Shown: positions 1 through 9,129, counted from the first letter of the stretch. The stretch: 64,000 bases of DNA from Mediterraneibacter glycyrrhizinilyticus (GCF_016902345.1 NZ_JACJLR010000004.1:87854-151853); one strand, 5' to 3'. The notes: generated by a model from the sequence alone, not told the origin. Made by a program: numbers and translations.

Positions 1-113
1 CGCCGCTTCGCGGCTCCTTCTCGCTTACGGCGTGCGCCGTATAGCCATGTACAAAAACGTGCAATTGCAAGCCTGCTTGCATTGCCCGTTCTTATACATG
101 GCTGCATGGCTTA
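1..113 (+). repeat. Multi-hairpin intergenic repeat, copy A (left end cut by window edge)
   Basis: One of three related elements (others at 8639-8764 and 51912-52046). Visible parts in order: a small stem CCGC/GCGG (3-13), a linker ending TTCTCGCTT, a perfect stem ACGGCG/CGCCGT (27-40), the linker ATA, a long imperfect hairpin opening GCCATGT and closing ACATGGC (44-102), then the shared right end TGCATGGCTTA. The left end, which should carry GCCATGC and AGCTCGATT, lies outside the window. No open reading frame is evident. It sits just upstream of the promoter of the cell-wall hydrolase gene. Confidence 0.7.
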
Positions 114-136
114 CTTAAAAAATATTTTAACAGAGT

Positions 137-165
137 TTGCGTAATAACGCAATTTATAGTATAAT
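137..165 (+). promoter_or_regulatory. Sigma-A-type promoter of the cell-wall hydrolase gene
   Basis: A perfect -10 TATAAT (160-165) lies 17 bases after a weak -35 TTGCGT (137-142). It is about 50 bases upstream of the start codon at 214 and directly after repeat copy A. Confidence 0.6.
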
Positions 166-213
166 GGTTATCCGATAGTCATTAACCATCTTTCAGAAAG
201 GATCATTGAGATT

Positions 214-1314
214 ATGGAAAGCTACAGAAAACGGAGGATAAGGACAGGCCTTGCCCTGATCTGTTCTCTCGCAGTTACGCTTTCGGTTCTTCCTTTGTAT
301 GCGGAGGATGATATCGAAAGCCTGGAAAACCAAACCTCTGCCCTTGAAAATGAACTTAAAGATATCAATCAGGATATTCTCTCTCTAAGTGAAGAGATTT
401 CCTCTACCGAGATGCAGGTAGAGATCTTAAATGGCGAGATCCAGAGGACAAGCGACAATCTGGAAGAGGCCGAAGCCAATGAGGCACAGCAGTACGAAGA
501 CATGAAGACCCGGATTAAATATATGTATGAGCACGGCAATGCAACACTCCTTGAGATGCTTTTTTCTGCCGAGAACATGACGGATTTTCTCAACAAAGCT
601 GATTTTATTGAGAACCTCAGTGAATATGACCGGGAATCGCTGGACAAGCTGAAAGAGATTCATCAGCAGATCGAAGATGAGAAGAAGGCTCTGGAAGAGC
701 AGCAGGCTTCTCTGAGCGAGCTTCAGTCAAATCTCGAGAACCAGCAGAAGGAACTTCGTACCAAAGCTAATGAAACTTCCACAAATCTGGAAGAAGTAAA
801 CCAGCGTCTTGAACAGGCCAAAAAGGAAGAAGCCGAAAGGATCGCCAGAGAAGAAGCAGCCCGCAAAGCGGCAGAAGAAGCTGCTGCACAGAACAGTTCA
901 TCCGGTTCTTCTTCAGGCGGATACGACAGTTCCATTATAAGCGGAGGTACGATCGATGCCTCTGTGGACGAAGTCACTTTATTTGCAGCACTGCTTGACT
1001 GTGAAGCGATTGGAGATTATGACGCAATGCTGGCTGTCGCGACAGTCATCATGAACCGCGTGGAAAGCCCCCGGTTCGGAAACAGTATTACCTCTGTCAT
1101 CTATGCCAGCGGACAGTTTGAACCCGTATGGACAGGACGTTTGGAATCGAGACTCGAGATCGGCCCGAGCAGTCTTGCTCTGCAGGTAGCTCAGGATGCC
1201 ATCAATGGTGCCAGACTCGCGGCAGTTGCCGATTGTTATTATTTCCTCTATGCGCCTTCCACCGATCGTGAAGGTGTCAACATCGGAGGTAATCTTTTCT
1301 TTACAAGCTGGTAA
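214..1314 (+). CDS. Secreted coiled-coil cell-wall hydrolase (SleB-like)
   Basis: The protein starts with a basic n-region and a hydrophobic stretch (about residues 6-30, ending near YAED), read as a signal peptide. Residues about 32-225 are a long Glu/Lys/Gln-rich coiled coil like those of PcsB/EnvC-type proteins, followed by a Ser/Gly linker (about 226-240). The C-terminal 115 residues resemble the SleB/CwlJ hydrolase domain (Hydrolase_2), with the acidic CEA near the domain start and the MNRVESPRFGNSI region. The likely role is peptidoglycan cleavage outside the membrane in growth, division or sporulation. An AAAGGA site precedes the ATG. The gene stands alone with its own promoter and terminator. 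The domain assignment is from motif reading; substrate bond and cell-cycle role are not shown. Confidence 0.8.
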   Translation: MESYRKRRIRTGLALICSLAVTLSVLPLYAEDDIESLENQTSALENELKDINQDILSLSEEISSTEMQVEILNGEIQRTSDNLEEAEANEAQQYEDMKTRIKYMYEHGNATLLEMLFSAENMTDFLNKADFIENLSEYDRESLDKLKEIHQQIEDEKKALEEQQASLSELQSNLENQQKELRTKANETSTNLEEVNQRLEQAKKEEAERIAREEAARKAAEEAAAQNSSSGSSSGGYDSSIISGGTIDASVDEVTLFAALLDCEAIGDYDAMLAVATVIMNRVESPRFGNSITSVIYASGQFEPVWTGRLESRLEIGPSSLALQVAQDAINGARLAAVADCYYFLYAPSTDREGVNIGGNLFFTSW

Positions 1315-1317
1315 CAA

Positions 1318-1365
1318 AAAAGGGAAGGAATTTCATTTCAAATGAGTTCCTTCCCTTTTATCTTT
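1318..1365. terminator. Intrinsic terminator between convergent genes
   Basis: Arms AAAAGGGAAGGAA (1318-1330) and TTCCTTCCCTTTT (1347-1359) pair perfectly around a 16-base loop. The A-rich left flank and T-rich right flank let it end both the hydrolase transcript and the convergent kinase-like gene. Confidence 0.8.
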
Positions 1366-1417
1366 GCCATACTGAGATCTTCCGTTTTCTTCTCATCCGG
1401 CACTATTTCCCGTGTTT

Positions 1418-2173
1418 TTACTGGTAATCAAATACGTCGATCCATTTCATCAGGAAATCTTTTTCCATCGCATTTTTTTTCGTGAGCTGAGCCGCCGCGA
1501 CGATCGGGAGCCACTGCTGTACATACTGCCTTGCTGTATCACTTTTTTTACAGAACATATTGAGATACATGTCGGCTGTATCCTGATCCTTCAACGCAAA
1601 CAGAAGATATGTCATTGCCGCGTCCGCACTGGCGTTCCCCTGTGTCGCATGGGCCCAGTCAACTACCGTCATCTTGCCGTTCTTCCCTACAATGACATTG
1701 CTCGGATTGAAGTCACCGTGGCACACTTTATTATGCTTTGGCATACTTTCCAGACGGGTCAGAAGCTCATACCTTGTAGTGGCATCTACTTCTTTCAAAC
1801 TGTTGATCTGGCGGGAAAGTTTATCCTTCATGCCTTTCAGCAGCGGTGATGTCTTGCTGTGTATCTCAAGCTGCAGATCAACAAAATCATCCATGTATTT
1901 TTCCATGTTCTTGCGGTCAGACTGCATCATTTCTTCCAGCGTCTTTCCATCCTTGTACTCGATCACGATCGCCCATTTGCCATCGATCTGGGTAACCTCT
2001 TTCACCTTCGGAATATCGAGACCAGTCTCTTCAATCCTTGCAGTAAGAAGTGCTTCATTAAAAATATCCGACTTCGGATGAGTCTCACTGAATATTTTAA
2101 CAATACTGTCATCACACTTATAAACTTCTTTGTAGGGACGCTTTACGATCAGATTTTTCTCTTCTAATTTCAT
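1418..2173 (-). CDS. Aminoglycoside phosphotransferase-fold kinase-like protein
   Basis: At 251 residues this matches small APH/choline-kinase-fold proteins (resembling family TIGR02172). The catalytic loop is seen as CHGDFNPSNVIV (about residues 151-162) and the metal-binding segment as VVDWAHA. The N-terminal lobe is short and carries a VIEYKDGKTLEEMM hinge-like segment. Such proteins phosphorylate small molecules; the substrate cannot be told from sequence, and resistance to a drug should not be assumed. An AGGAGG site (GGAGGAAAAGATC) precedes the ATG. It appears monocistronic, downstream of adhE on the same strand but separated from it by a terminator. Confidence 0.7.
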   Translation of the reverse strand: MKLEEKNLIVKRPYKEVYKCDDSIVKIFSETHPKSDIFNEALLTARIEETGLDIPKVKEVTQIDGKWAIVIEYKDGKTLEEMMQSDRKNMEKYMDDFVDLQLEIHSKTSPLLKGMKDKLSRQINSLKEVDATTRYELLTRLESMPKHNKVCHGDFNPSNVIVGKNGKMTVVDWAHATQGNASADAAMTYLLFALKDQDTADMYLNMFCKKSDTARQYVQQWLPIVAAAQLTKKNAMEKDFLMKWIDVFDYQ

Positions 2174-2299
2174 GATCTTTTCCTCCTTAAAGGCGCTTTA
2201 TATACTTGCTGCGTTCATTATAGATCAAAATACCCCTGAAGAAAAGACTTCCCGGACATTTTTGTGCATTTTTTAACATACTTTTTTTGCTTTAAATTA

Positions 2300-2317
2300 T
2301 TGTTAATAATTTGTCAA
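2300..2317. promoter_or_regulatory. Possible Rex-like operator upstream of the kinase-like gene
   Basis: TTGTTAA-TAAT-TTGTCAA matches the Rex consensus TTGTTAANNNNTTAACAA at 12 of 14 fixed positions. It lies about 130 bases upstream of the kinase-like gene in very AT-rich DNA, so a chance match is possible. Confidence 0.25.
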
Positions 2318-2359
2318 TAATAAGTGAGAGAAGAAAATAAGACACGCTTTTTTCAAAAT

Positions 2360-2404
2360 ACAATGCAAAGAGAGCCCTGCACTCTGAAAAATGCAAGGCT
2401 CTCT
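2360..2404 (-). terminator. Terminator of adhE
   Basis: Arms AGAGCCCTGCA (2371-2381) and TGCAAGGCTCT pair with one G-U wobble around a 10-base loop. On the minus strand the hairpin is followed by a moderately T-rich stretch. It starts about 20 bases after the adhE stop codon. Confidence 0.65.
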
Positions 2405-2422
2405 TCCAATTCGTTTTTCAGC

Positions 2423-5041
2423 TTATTTTCCGTAATAACATCTCAGATAAATCTCCTTGATCTCTTTTACGAGCGGATATCTCGGATTTGCTGCCGTACA
2501 CTGGTCGTTGAACGCCTGCTCGCTCATATCATCCAGTGTATCAAGGAAGTATTTCTCATCGATTCCGTAATCTTTGATCGTCTTCTTTATGCCGATCTTT
2601 TCTTTCAGATCTTCCAGTTTTGCAATGAAATTCTCAAACACTTCCTCGTCTGTGTTTCCGGTGCAGCCTGCAAAACGCCCAAGTTCAGCGTATCTCTGCA
2701 GTGCATGTGGATACTGATACTGGGAGAATGTTCCCATCTTTGTCGGAACTTCAGCGGCATTGTATCTCATTACTTCTGTCAGAATCACTGCGTTTGCAAC
2801 GCCGTGTGGCAGATGATGGAATGCACCCAGCTTGTGCGCCATCGAATGGTTCACCCCAAGAAACGCATTTGCAAATGCCATTCCTGCCATACAGGAAGCG
2901 TTATGCATCGCCTCGCGTGCTTTCGGATCATTTGCGCCGTTCTCATATGCCGACGGAAGATTCTCAAATACCATCTTGACCGCTTTCATTGCAAGTCCGT
3001 CTGTGTAATCTGTCGCCATAATAGATACGTACGCTTCGATCGCATGTGTCATAACGTCAATACCGGAAGCGCTTGTCAGTCCCTTCGGAGCAGTCATGGC
3101 ATTGTCCACATCAACGATCGCCATGTTCGGAAGCAGTGCATAATCAGCAATCGGCCATTTCACGCCGGTTTCAGCGTCTGTGATGATCGCGAACGGAGTC
3201 ACTTCGGAGCCGGTTCCTGAGGAAGTGGGGATTGCAACAAAATATGCCTTTTCTCCCATTTTCGGGAATGTGAACACTCTCTTGCGGATGTCCATGAAAT
3301 CCATCGCCATATCCTCAAAGTCTGCCTCCGGATGTTCGTACATCAGCCACATGATCTTCGCAGCGTCCATTGCAGATCCACCGCCCAGAGCAATGATCGT
3401 ATCAGGCTCGAAAGCTTTCATTTGTTTTACGCCTTCCTGTGCACACTGGAGTGTCGGATCCGGAGCGACATCATAGAAGCAGGTGTGCTGAATTCCCAGT
3501 TCATCCAGCTTCTTTTCGATCGGCGCTGCATTTCCGTTCTTGTAAAGGAATGTATCTGTTACGATGAACGCTTTCTTCTTGTGCATCACTGTTCCGAGCT
3601 CGTCCAGAGCAACCGGCATGCATCCCTTCTTAAAGTATACTTTTTCTGGTGTCCTGAACCACAGCATATTCTCTCTCCTCTCGGCAACAGTCTTCACATT
3701 CAGAAGATGTTTTACTCCAACGTTCTCTGATACAGAGTTTCCTCCCCACGACCCACATCCCAGTGTCAATGAAGGAGCAAGTTTGAAGTTATACAGGTCA
3801 CCGATCCCGCCCTGGGAAGACGGTGTATTGATCAGGACACGGCACGTCTTCATCGCCTCATAGTGTTTCTGTATCTTCTCTTTCTCCGCCGGATCCACAT
3901 AGAGAGAAGAGGTATGTCCGTATCCGCCGTCAGCCACAAGCTGTGCTGCTTTCTCGAGAGCCTCATCGAAGGTCTTTGCACGGTACATTGCAAGTACAGG
4001 AGATAATTTTTCATGGGCAAACTCTTCGGAAATATCCACTGATTCTACTTCACCGATCAGGATCTTCGTATTCTCCGGGACATCAACTCCCGCAAGCTTG
4101 GCGATCTCATAAGCAGATTTACCCGGGATCTTATTGTTGAGCGCTCCGTTGATAATGATTGTCTTTCGTACTTTATCAAGTTCTTCGCCCGGTTTCAGGA
4201 AATAGCAGCCTCTGTACTGAAATTCTTTCTTCACTGCGTCATATACGCTGTCGAGAACTGTAACAGACTGCTCGGAAGCACAGATCATACCGTTGTCAAA
4301 GGTTTTTGAATGTATGATCGAATTGACCGCCATCCTTACGTCAGCTGTATCGTCAATAATAACCGGCGTATTACCTGCTCCAACGCCAAGAGCCGGTTTC
4401 CCCGATGAATATGCTGATTTCACCATTCCCGGACCGCCAGTGGCAAGGATCAGATCAGAATCTCTCATGACTGTTGTTGTCAGTTCAAGCGACGGTGCAT
4501 CGATCCATCCGATAATCCCCTCAGGAGCTCCGGCTTTCACAGCCGCGTCAAGAACAACTTTCGCCGCTGCGATAGTACACTTCTTTGCTGCCGGATGGGG
4601 ACTGATGATAATGGCATTTCGCGTCTTCAGACAGATCAGAGTCTTAAAGATTGCCGTAGAAGTCGGATTGGTCGTCGGGATGACAGCCGCGATCAGACCG
4701 ATCGGCTCAGCGACCTTCTTGATCCCATATGCCGGATCCTCCTCGATCACGCCGCAGGTCTTCGTATTTTTATAAGCATTGTATATGTACTCTGCCGCGT
4801 AATGATTTTTGATGACCTTGTCCTCCATCACGCCTCTCTGCGTCTCTTCCACCGCCATCTTTGCCAGCGGAATACGCTGTTTGTTCGCAGCCATTGCAGC
4901 TTCGTAGAAAATCTTGTCTACCTGCTCCTGTGTAAATGTAGCGAAGATCTTCTGAGCCTCACGCATGGCTTTCATTTTCGCCTCGAGAGCTTCTACGCTG
5001 TCGATGAACTCGGGCACCACTGCTTTTTCTTTCTCTGCCAT
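2423..5041 (-). CDS. adhE: Bifunctional acetaldehyde/alcohol dehydrogenase AdhE
   Basis: This 872-residue protein has the full AdhE architecture. Residues 1 to about 440 are a CoA-acylating aldehyde dehydrogenase, with the catalytic cysteine in GMICASEQS (about residue 252). After a linker, an iron-dependent alcohol dehydrogenase runs to the end, with GGGSAMDAAK, SGIDVMTHAIEAY and the metal-binding region GVNHSMAHKLGAFHHLPHG. It reduces acetyl-CoA to acetaldehyde and then ethanol, reoxidising two NADH, in the cytoplasm; the family forms spirosomes. AGGAGG precedes the ATG. A strong promoter and two Rex-like operators lie upstream, as expected for NADH/NAD-controlled fermentation genes, and a terminator follows, so the gene is monocistronic. 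Confidence 0.97.
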   Translation of the reverse strand: MAEKEKAVVPEFIDSVEALEAKMKAMREAQKIFATFTQEQVDKIFYEAAMAANKQRIPLAKMAVEETQRGVMEDKVIKNHYAAEYIYNAYKNTKTCGVIEEDPAYGIKKVAEPIGLIAAVIPTTNPTSTAIFKTLICLKTRNAIIISPHPAAKKCTIAAAKVVLDAAVKAGAPEGIIGWIDAPSLELTTTVMRDSDLILATGGPGMVKSAYSSGKPALGVGAGNTPVIIDDTADVRMAVNSIIHSKTFDNGMICASEQSVTVLDSVYDAVKKEFQYRGCYFLKPGEELDKVRKTIIINGALNNKIPGKSAYEIAKLAGVDVPENTKILIGEVESVDISEEFAHEKLSPVLAMYRAKTFDEALEKAAQLVADGGYGHTSSLYVDPAEKEKIQKHYEAMKTCRVLINTPSSQGGIGDLYNFKLAPSLTLGCGSWGGNSVSENVGVKHLLNVKTVAERRENMLWFRTPEKVYFKKGCMPVALDELGTVMHKKKAFIVTDTFLYKNGNAAPIEKKLDELGIQHTCFYDVAPDPTLQCAQEGVKQMKAFEPDTIIALGGGSAMDAAKIMWLMYEHPEADFEDMAMDFMDIRKRVFTFPKMGEKAYFVAIPTSSGTGSEVTPFAIITDAETGVKWPIADYALLPNMAIVDVDNAMTAPKGLTSASGIDVMTHAIEAYVSIMATDYTDGLAMKAVKMVFENLPSAYENGANDPKAREAMHNASCMAGMAFANAFLGVNHSMAHKLGAFHHLPHGVANAVILTEVMRYNAAEVPTKMGTFSQYQYPHALQRYAELGRFAGCTGNTDEEVFENFIAKLEDLKEKIGIKKTIKDYGIDEKYFLDTLDDMSEQAFNDQCTAANPRYPLVKEIKEIYLRCYYGK

Positions 5042-5086
5042 TTGATAATTCCTCCTGTATTTGAATTATTCTTTCCTACATCGTTT

Positions 5087-5116
5087 AGTATACCTCTTTC
5101 GTTAAATATTTGTCAA
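5087..5116 (-). promoter_or_regulatory. adhE promoter
   Basis: On the minus strand a perfect -35 TTGACA (5111-5116) is followed after 18 bases by -10 TATACT (5087-5092). The transcript would begin about 40 bases upstream of the adhE start codon. Confidence 0.75.
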
Positions 5117-5142
5117 TATACTATTTGTTAAATTATTAACGT
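5099..5142. promoter_or_regulatory. Two Rex-like operators at the adhE promoter
   Basis: Site 1 (5125-5142) is TTGTTAA-ATTA-TTAACGT, 12 of 14 fixed positions of the Rex consensus. Site 2 (5099-5116) is TCGTTAA-ATAT-TTGTCAA, 11 of 14, and overlaps the -35 and spacer. Rex repression of adhE at high NAD/NADH is established in Clostridia; the sites here are inferred from sequence. Confidence 0.55.
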
Positions 5143-5316
5143 TATTTTTTTAACATTCATTGTGCATTTCTGACAAAACATCTTTCTTTTTTAAAGTTTT
5201 TACTCCATGAAGTCATATTTCCGAACATTCGCCAGGGGGTTCTAAAAGATCCGCTTTCCGATCCTATACATTTGACGAGTTTCCGGGCAAGTCCAAACTT
5301 CGGTTCTCCGCCTTTA
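5143..5316. other. Non-coding gap between adhE and the rplQ terminator
   Basis: The 5042-5384 interval holds the adhE promoter and operators and the rplQ terminator. The remaining bases (5143-5316) start AT-rich and turn GC-richer near 5230-5310. I see no gene, no clear hairpin and no repeat in them. Confidence 0.5.
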
Positions 5317-5360
5317 CAAAAAAAGCATTGATACATCTCCTGTGAAATGTATCAATGCTT
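5317..5360 (-). terminator. Terminator of the alpha operon (after rplQ)
   Basis: A perfect 14-bp stem, AAGCATTGATACAT (5323-5336) with ATGTATCAATGCTT (5347-5360), closes a 10-base loop. On the minus strand it is followed by TTTTTTTG. It lies 25 bases after the rplQ stop and ends the ribosomal supercluster. Confidence 0.92.
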
Positions 5361-5384
5361 CTTTGTCAGAATTATCTTTTTTAA

Positions 5385-5921
5385 TTAAACAAGCTCGATC
5401 AGAACTTCCATCGCAGCGTCACCTTTACGCTGTCCGATCTTCACGATCCTTGTGTATCCGCCGTTGCGATCTGCATACTTCGGTGCGATCTCATCAAAGA
5501 GTTTTGCAACCATATCGACGCTCTTTGTGTTCGCTTTCTTTCCTGCTCCCTTTGCCGGAACCTCTTTTACCGGGTAAAGGACCTTCATCATCTCACGTCT
5601 GGCGTGAAGTCTGCTCGGCTGATCTTTTTTGATCTTTTTCTCAACTTCATCGTAAACAGTGACTTTCTTTCCGTCTACTACTTCTTTGACTCTCTTGCCG
5701 TCTTTATCTTTGCGGGCAACTTTTGCAGTAACTGTAACTTCGTCAAAGTTATCTTTCTCTCTTACTGCCATTGCGATCAGACCCTCCGCGATCTTGCGGA
5801 TCTCTTTCGCTTTTGCCTCAGTAGTAACGATCTTGCCGTTGTTGAGCAGCGCCGTTACCTGGTTTCTTAACAGAGCTTTTCTCTGTCCTGATGTTCTGCC
5901 AAGTTTTCTATACTTTGCCAT
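5385..5921 (-). CDS. rplQ: 50S ribosomal protein L17, extended form
   Basis: The N-terminus (MAKYRKLGRTSGQRKALLRN) and the C-terminal NGGYTRIVKIGQRKGDAA segment are typical L17. The length is 178 residues against roughly 115-130 in most bacteria. The excess is a charged insertion at about residues 58-100 (VTAKVARKDKDGKRVKEVV and following) and a second at about 120-135 (KEVPAKGAGKKANTK). L17 sits near the exit tunnel of the large subunit. It is the last gene of the rpsM-rplQ block, followed by a strong terminator. The insertions are in frame and lysine-rich, so they look like a lineage feature and not a sequencing error. Confidence 0.95.
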   Translation of the reverse strand: MAKYRKLGRTSGQRKALLRNQVTALLNNGKIVTTEAKAKEIRKIAEGLIAMAVREKDNFDEVTVTAKVARKDKDGKRVKEVVDGKKVTVYDEVEKKIKKDQPSRLHARREMMKVLYPVKEVPAKGAGKKANTKSVDMVAKLFDEIAPKYADRNGGYTRIVKIGQRKGDAAMEVLIELV

Positions 5922-6009
5922 TTTTGTTATCCTCCATTTGGTTATGCATCTTCGGGCTTATTAATCAAATGCTCTGTCATGCTCTTCGGACTTACTGACA
6001 GATATTCTA

Positions 6010-6969
6010 TTATTCTTCGCCGTGGTTCAGCTCAAGGTTGAGTTCTTTAAGCTTCGCCAGGACTTCTTCCAGAGATTTACGTCCCAGGTTACGAACCTTC
6101 ATCATATCTTCCGGTGTCTTATTCGTGAGCTCTTCAACAGTGTTGATCCCGGCTCTCTTCAGACAGTTGTAAGAACGAACAGAAAGTTCAAGTTCGTCGA
6201 TACTCATCTCAAGCACTTTCTCTTTCTCGTCGTCTTCTTTCTCGATCATCACTTCAGCCGCCTGAGCCACCTCTGACAGATCGATAAAGAGTTTCAGGTG
6301 CTCGCTCAGTACTTTTGCAGCAAGGCTCACTGCCTCGTCCGGGAGCATCGTTCCTTTTGTCCATACATCGAGAGTCAGTTTATCATAGTCAGTGATCTGG
6401 CCCACACGGGTATTCTCCACTGACAGGTTTACTCTGTCTACCGGTGTATAGATAGAATCGATCGGGATCACGCCAATCGGCATGTCTTCTGTCTTATTCT
6501 TATCAGCGCTTACATATCCCCTGCCCTTTGTGATGGTAAGTTCCATGTAAAGCTTGCTGTCTTTTCCACCGCTCAGAGTAGCAATAACCTGATCGGGGTT
6601 CACGATCTCGATATCAGAATCCGCCTGGATATCAGCACCTGTTACAACGCCTTCTCCCTCGAACTCGATATAAGCAGTCTTCACTTCATCTGACTCTGAT
6701 GTGTTCTTGATCGCCAGAGATTTCAGGTTCATGATGATCTCTGTCACATCTTCCTTAATGCCCGGTATGGAGCTGAATTCGTGCAGGACGCCGTCGATCT
6801 TCACAGAACTGATGGCCGCTCCCGGAAGAGAAGAAAGCATGATCCTTCTCAGGGAGTTCCCAAGTGTTGTTCCGTAACCTCTCTCAAGCGGTTCTACGAC
6901 AAATCTGCCGTATTTTTTATCTTCTGAAACATCTGTAATCTCAATATTCGGTTTATTAAAATCAAACAC
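6010..6969 (-). CDS. rpoA: DNA-directed RNA polymerase subunit alpha
   Basis: This 319-residue protein has the alpha N-terminal domain (about 1-230) with [20 protein letters not shown] and the assembly region, then an acidic linker (EKEDDEKEK). The C-terminal domain (about 255-312) carries [20 protein letters not shown] and [12 protein letters not shown], which contact UP elements and activators. The alpha dimer nucleates RNA polymerase. It sits between rpsD and rplQ, its standard place in the alpha operon. Confidence 0.98.
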   Translation of the reverse strand: MFDFNKPNIEITDVSEDKKYGRFVVEPLERGYGTTLGNSLRRIMLSSLPGAAISSVKIDGVLHEFSSIPGIKEDVTEIIMNLKSLAIKNTSESDEVKTAYIEFEGEGVVTGADIQADSDIEIVNPDQVIATLSGGKDSKLYMELTITKGRGYVSADKNKTEDMPIGVIPIDSIYTPVDRVNLSVENTRVGQITDYDKLTLDVWTKGTMLPDEAVSLAAKVLSEHLKLFIDLSEVAQAAEVMIEKEDDEKEKVLEMSIDELELSVRSYNCLKRAGINTVEELTNKTPEDMMKVRNLGRKSLEEVLAKLKELNLELNHGEE

Positions 6970-7081
6970 TACACAGACCCTCCTTATGGGTTAAAATATG
7001 TTGAGGGGGTACAATCTTTTCGTTACTGTTCAAAGTAACTCTTTCTTATCAAAATAACTGCCGTTTTACAAAACCGATCAA

Positions 7082-7675
7082 TTATTTAGAATACAGCTCG
7101 ACGATAAGCATCTCGTCAACCGGAACATCAATTGCCTCTCTCGCCGGAAGCTCTTTAACTGTACCTTTCAGATTCTCAGAATCAACATCCAGCCAATCCG
7201 GAATCAGGTTGCCGCCTGTTGCCTCAAGAATCTCTTTATATCTCTGTGAGCCTTTCTTTGTCTCTTTGATCTCAATCGTGTCACCGGCTTTTACAAGGTA
7301 AGAAGGAATGTTTACCTGCTTCCCGTTTACCAGCACATGCTTGTGGTCAACGATCTGTCTTGCCTCTTTTCTTGTTCTTGCAAGACCCATGCGGAAAACA
7401 ACATTATCCAGTCTGGACTCCAGAAGTCTCATCAGGTTCTCACCTGTCATGCCTTCCATCTGTTTTGCCTTTGCATAGTAATTTCTGAACGGTTTCTCTA
7501 ATACGCCGTAGATGAATTTCGCTTTCTGCTTCTCGCGTAACTGGAGAGCATACTCACTCATTTTTCTGTTTGATCTCTTTAACTGTCTGTTAGACTTCTT
7601 GTTGATTCCCAGATAAATCGGATCCATTCCAAGGGAACGGCATCTTTTAAGAACAGGAACTCTGTTTACTGCCAT
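7082..7675 (-). CDS. rpsD: 30S ribosomal protein S4
   Basis: The product is 197 residues from the ATG at 7675, which has AGGAGG six bases upstream; a further upstream in-frame ATG at 7699 has no such site and would add eight residues foreign to the family. The S4 N-terminal domain lacks the zinc cysteines, so this is the zinc-free form. An S4 RNA-binding domain follows with SRLDNVVFRMGLARTRKEARQIV and HKHVLVNGKQVNIPSYLV. S4 is a primary 16S rRNA binder and, in many bacteria, the translational repressor of its operon. Confidence 0.97.
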   Translation of the reverse strand: MAVNRVPVLKRCRSLGMDPIYLGINKKSNRQLKRSNRKMSEYALQLREKQKAKFIYGVLEKPFRNYYAKAKQMEGMTGENLMRLLESRLDNVVFRMGLARTRKEARQIVDHKHVLVNGKQVNIPSYLVKAGDTIEIKETKKGSQRYKEILEATGGNLIPDWLDVDSENLKGTVKELPAREAIDVPVDEMLIVELYSK

Positions 7676-7777
7676 TTCTATCCTCCTAAATTCATACATG
7701 CCGGCAAGCCCTTACGCCGCCGTCTTATTTCCTTCCAAAGTAACGCTAAAAAACGAACCTGCCAAAACGATCCGCGA

Positions 7778-8173
7778 TCAAACTCTTCTGCGTTTCGGCG
7801 GGCGGCATCCGTTGTGCGGAACCGGTGTTACGTCTTTGATGCTCACTACATCGATGCCACATGCCTGAAGAGCGCGGATTGCTGCTTCTCTTCCTGATCC
7901 CGGTCCTTTTACGAAAACATCTACAGTTTTAAGACCATGTACTAATGCTGCCTTAGCTGCAGTCTCAGCTGCCATCTGTGCTGCATATGGAGTAGATTTC
8001 CTTGAACCTCTAAATCCCAGACCGCCTGCACTTGCCCATGAAAGAGCATTTCCCTGTGTATCTGTCAGTGTAACAATTGTATTGTTAAAAGATGACTGGA
8101 TGTGTGCTTGTCCTCGTTCAACGTTTTTCTTGACACGCTTTTTTGTTACTTTTTTCGCAACTTTCTTAGCCAT
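7778..8173 (-). CDS. rpsK: 30S ribosomal protein S11
   Basis: The 131-residue product has a lysine-rich N-terminus, then [18 protein letters not shown] and [17 protein letters not shown], and ends with the conserved [18 protein letters not shown]11 lies on the platform of the small subunit near the mRNA exit. It is flanked by rpsM and rpsD in the usual order. Confidence 0.98.
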   Translation of the reverse strand: MAKKVAKKVTKKRVKKNVERGQAHIQSSFNNTIVTLTDTQGNALSWASAGGLGFRGSRKSTPYAAQMAAETAAKAALVHGLKTVDVFVKGPGSGREAAIRALQACGIDVVSIKDVTPVPHNGCRPPKRRRV

Positions 8174-8219
8174 TTAAACTAACCTACTTTCTCTATTCTT
8201 TCCTTAAATTTCTATCTGA

Positions 8220-8588
8220 TTATTTCTTCTTGTTTGCTACTGTTCTCTTAGGACCTTTGCATGTTCTTGCATTCGTCTTGGTCTTCTGTCCACGTACCGG
8301 AAGTCCTTTTCTGTGACGGATTCCACGGTAGCATCCGATTTCTTTCAGTCTCTTAATGTTCAGCTGAATCTCTCTTCTGAGGTCACCTTCTACAACCTGT
8401 GTCTCATCGATGACCGAACTGATCTTCTTTACTTCTTCACTTGTAAGATCTCTTACGCGTGTGTCAGGATTTATTCCTGCCTCCGCAAGAATACGGCTTG
8501 CACTTGTTCTACCGATTCCGTAGATATAAGTCAGACCGATCTCTATACGTTTGTCTCTTGGTAAGTCTACACCTGCAATACGAGCCAT
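8220..8588 (-). CDS. rpsM: 30S ribosomal protein S13
   Basis: The product is 122 residues starting [14 protein letters not shown]. The ATG at 8588 has GGAGG nearby (GGAGGAAAGACAC), and an ATG 15 bases upstream overlaps that site, so I chose 8588. The family motifs are [11 protein letters not shown] and the basic end [21 protein letters not shown]13 contacts the P-site tRNA and the large subunit in the head of the 30S. Unusually, about 630 non-coding bases separate it from rpmJ. Confidence 0.97.
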   Translation of the reverse strand: MARIAGVDLPRDKRIEIGLTYIYGIGRTSASRILAEAGINPDTRVRDLTSEEVKKISSVIDETQVVEGDLRREIQLNIKRLKEIGCYRGIRHRKGLPVRGQKTKTNARTCKGPKRTVANKKK

Positions 8589-8638
8589 GTGTCTTTCCTC
8601 CATTTTCTAAACTACTCTTTTTCTGCCAATTCATAAAT

Positions 8639-8764
8639 GCCATGCAAGCTCGATTTCGCTTCGCTCCATCTCGCTGTGGCTGTGCGCCACATACATTTCC
8701 GTCTGTGTCACTGTCCGCAGACTGCCGTCTGCACAGTACCGCCGCCTGAAATGTGCATAGCTTG
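8639..8764 (+). repeat. Multi-hairpin intergenic repeat, copy B
   Basis: The copy starts GCCATGC, followed by AAGCTCGATTT, CGCTTCG, the linker CCATCTCGCT, a stem GTGGC/GCCAC (8676-8690), ATA, a hairpin whose ends are CATTTC (8694) and GAAATG (8753) with an inner perfect GCAGAC/GTCTGC pairing, and the right end TGCATAGCTTG. It shares linkers and layout with copies A and C, but its stems have different sequences. It lies antisense to the ribosomal transcript. Confidence 0.75.
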
Positions 8765-9129
8765 ACAGGTTTACATATTGTCTTTAACTGAGGCTGCGGA
8801 CGCCGCTGTATGGAATGGCTTTTTCCACAACTCTGGTGTTCGGCACCCTACCGGAAAGTTTCTCCGATATCCCAGCCCAGGGATGTTTTCATCCACATCC
8901 CCTTTCCCGGCACGAATCCTCTGAATCCGCCAATGCAAACGCCGGGTATTAGAAGCAATATACAATTGCATCCGACCGCCATAAATGCCGGATACACAGA
9001 CCACTCGCTCTCACGGTACCTACAGAGCGGTGTATCCTTACTGTATATTAAACAGCCCTACACACTGCCTGGTGTGTCGCGCTGTCAGCCGCCTAATTAA
9101 TTGCACAAAATAACGATGGACGTTCGCCT

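Noticed and set aside
1418..2173. Aminoglycoside resistance gene
   Set aside because: Only the general kinase fold is visible; such proteins have many substrates and nothing nearby suggests a resistance cassette.
8639..8764. CRISPR array or IS terminal repeats
   Set aside because: There are no regular spacers, no direct repeats of constant length and no transposase gene nearby; the copies are dispersed and share structure more than sequence.
8771..9004. A 77-codon minus-strand frame in the rpmJ-rpsM gap
   Set aside because: No ribosome binding site, no family similarity, and composition like the surrounding hairpin-rich DNA.
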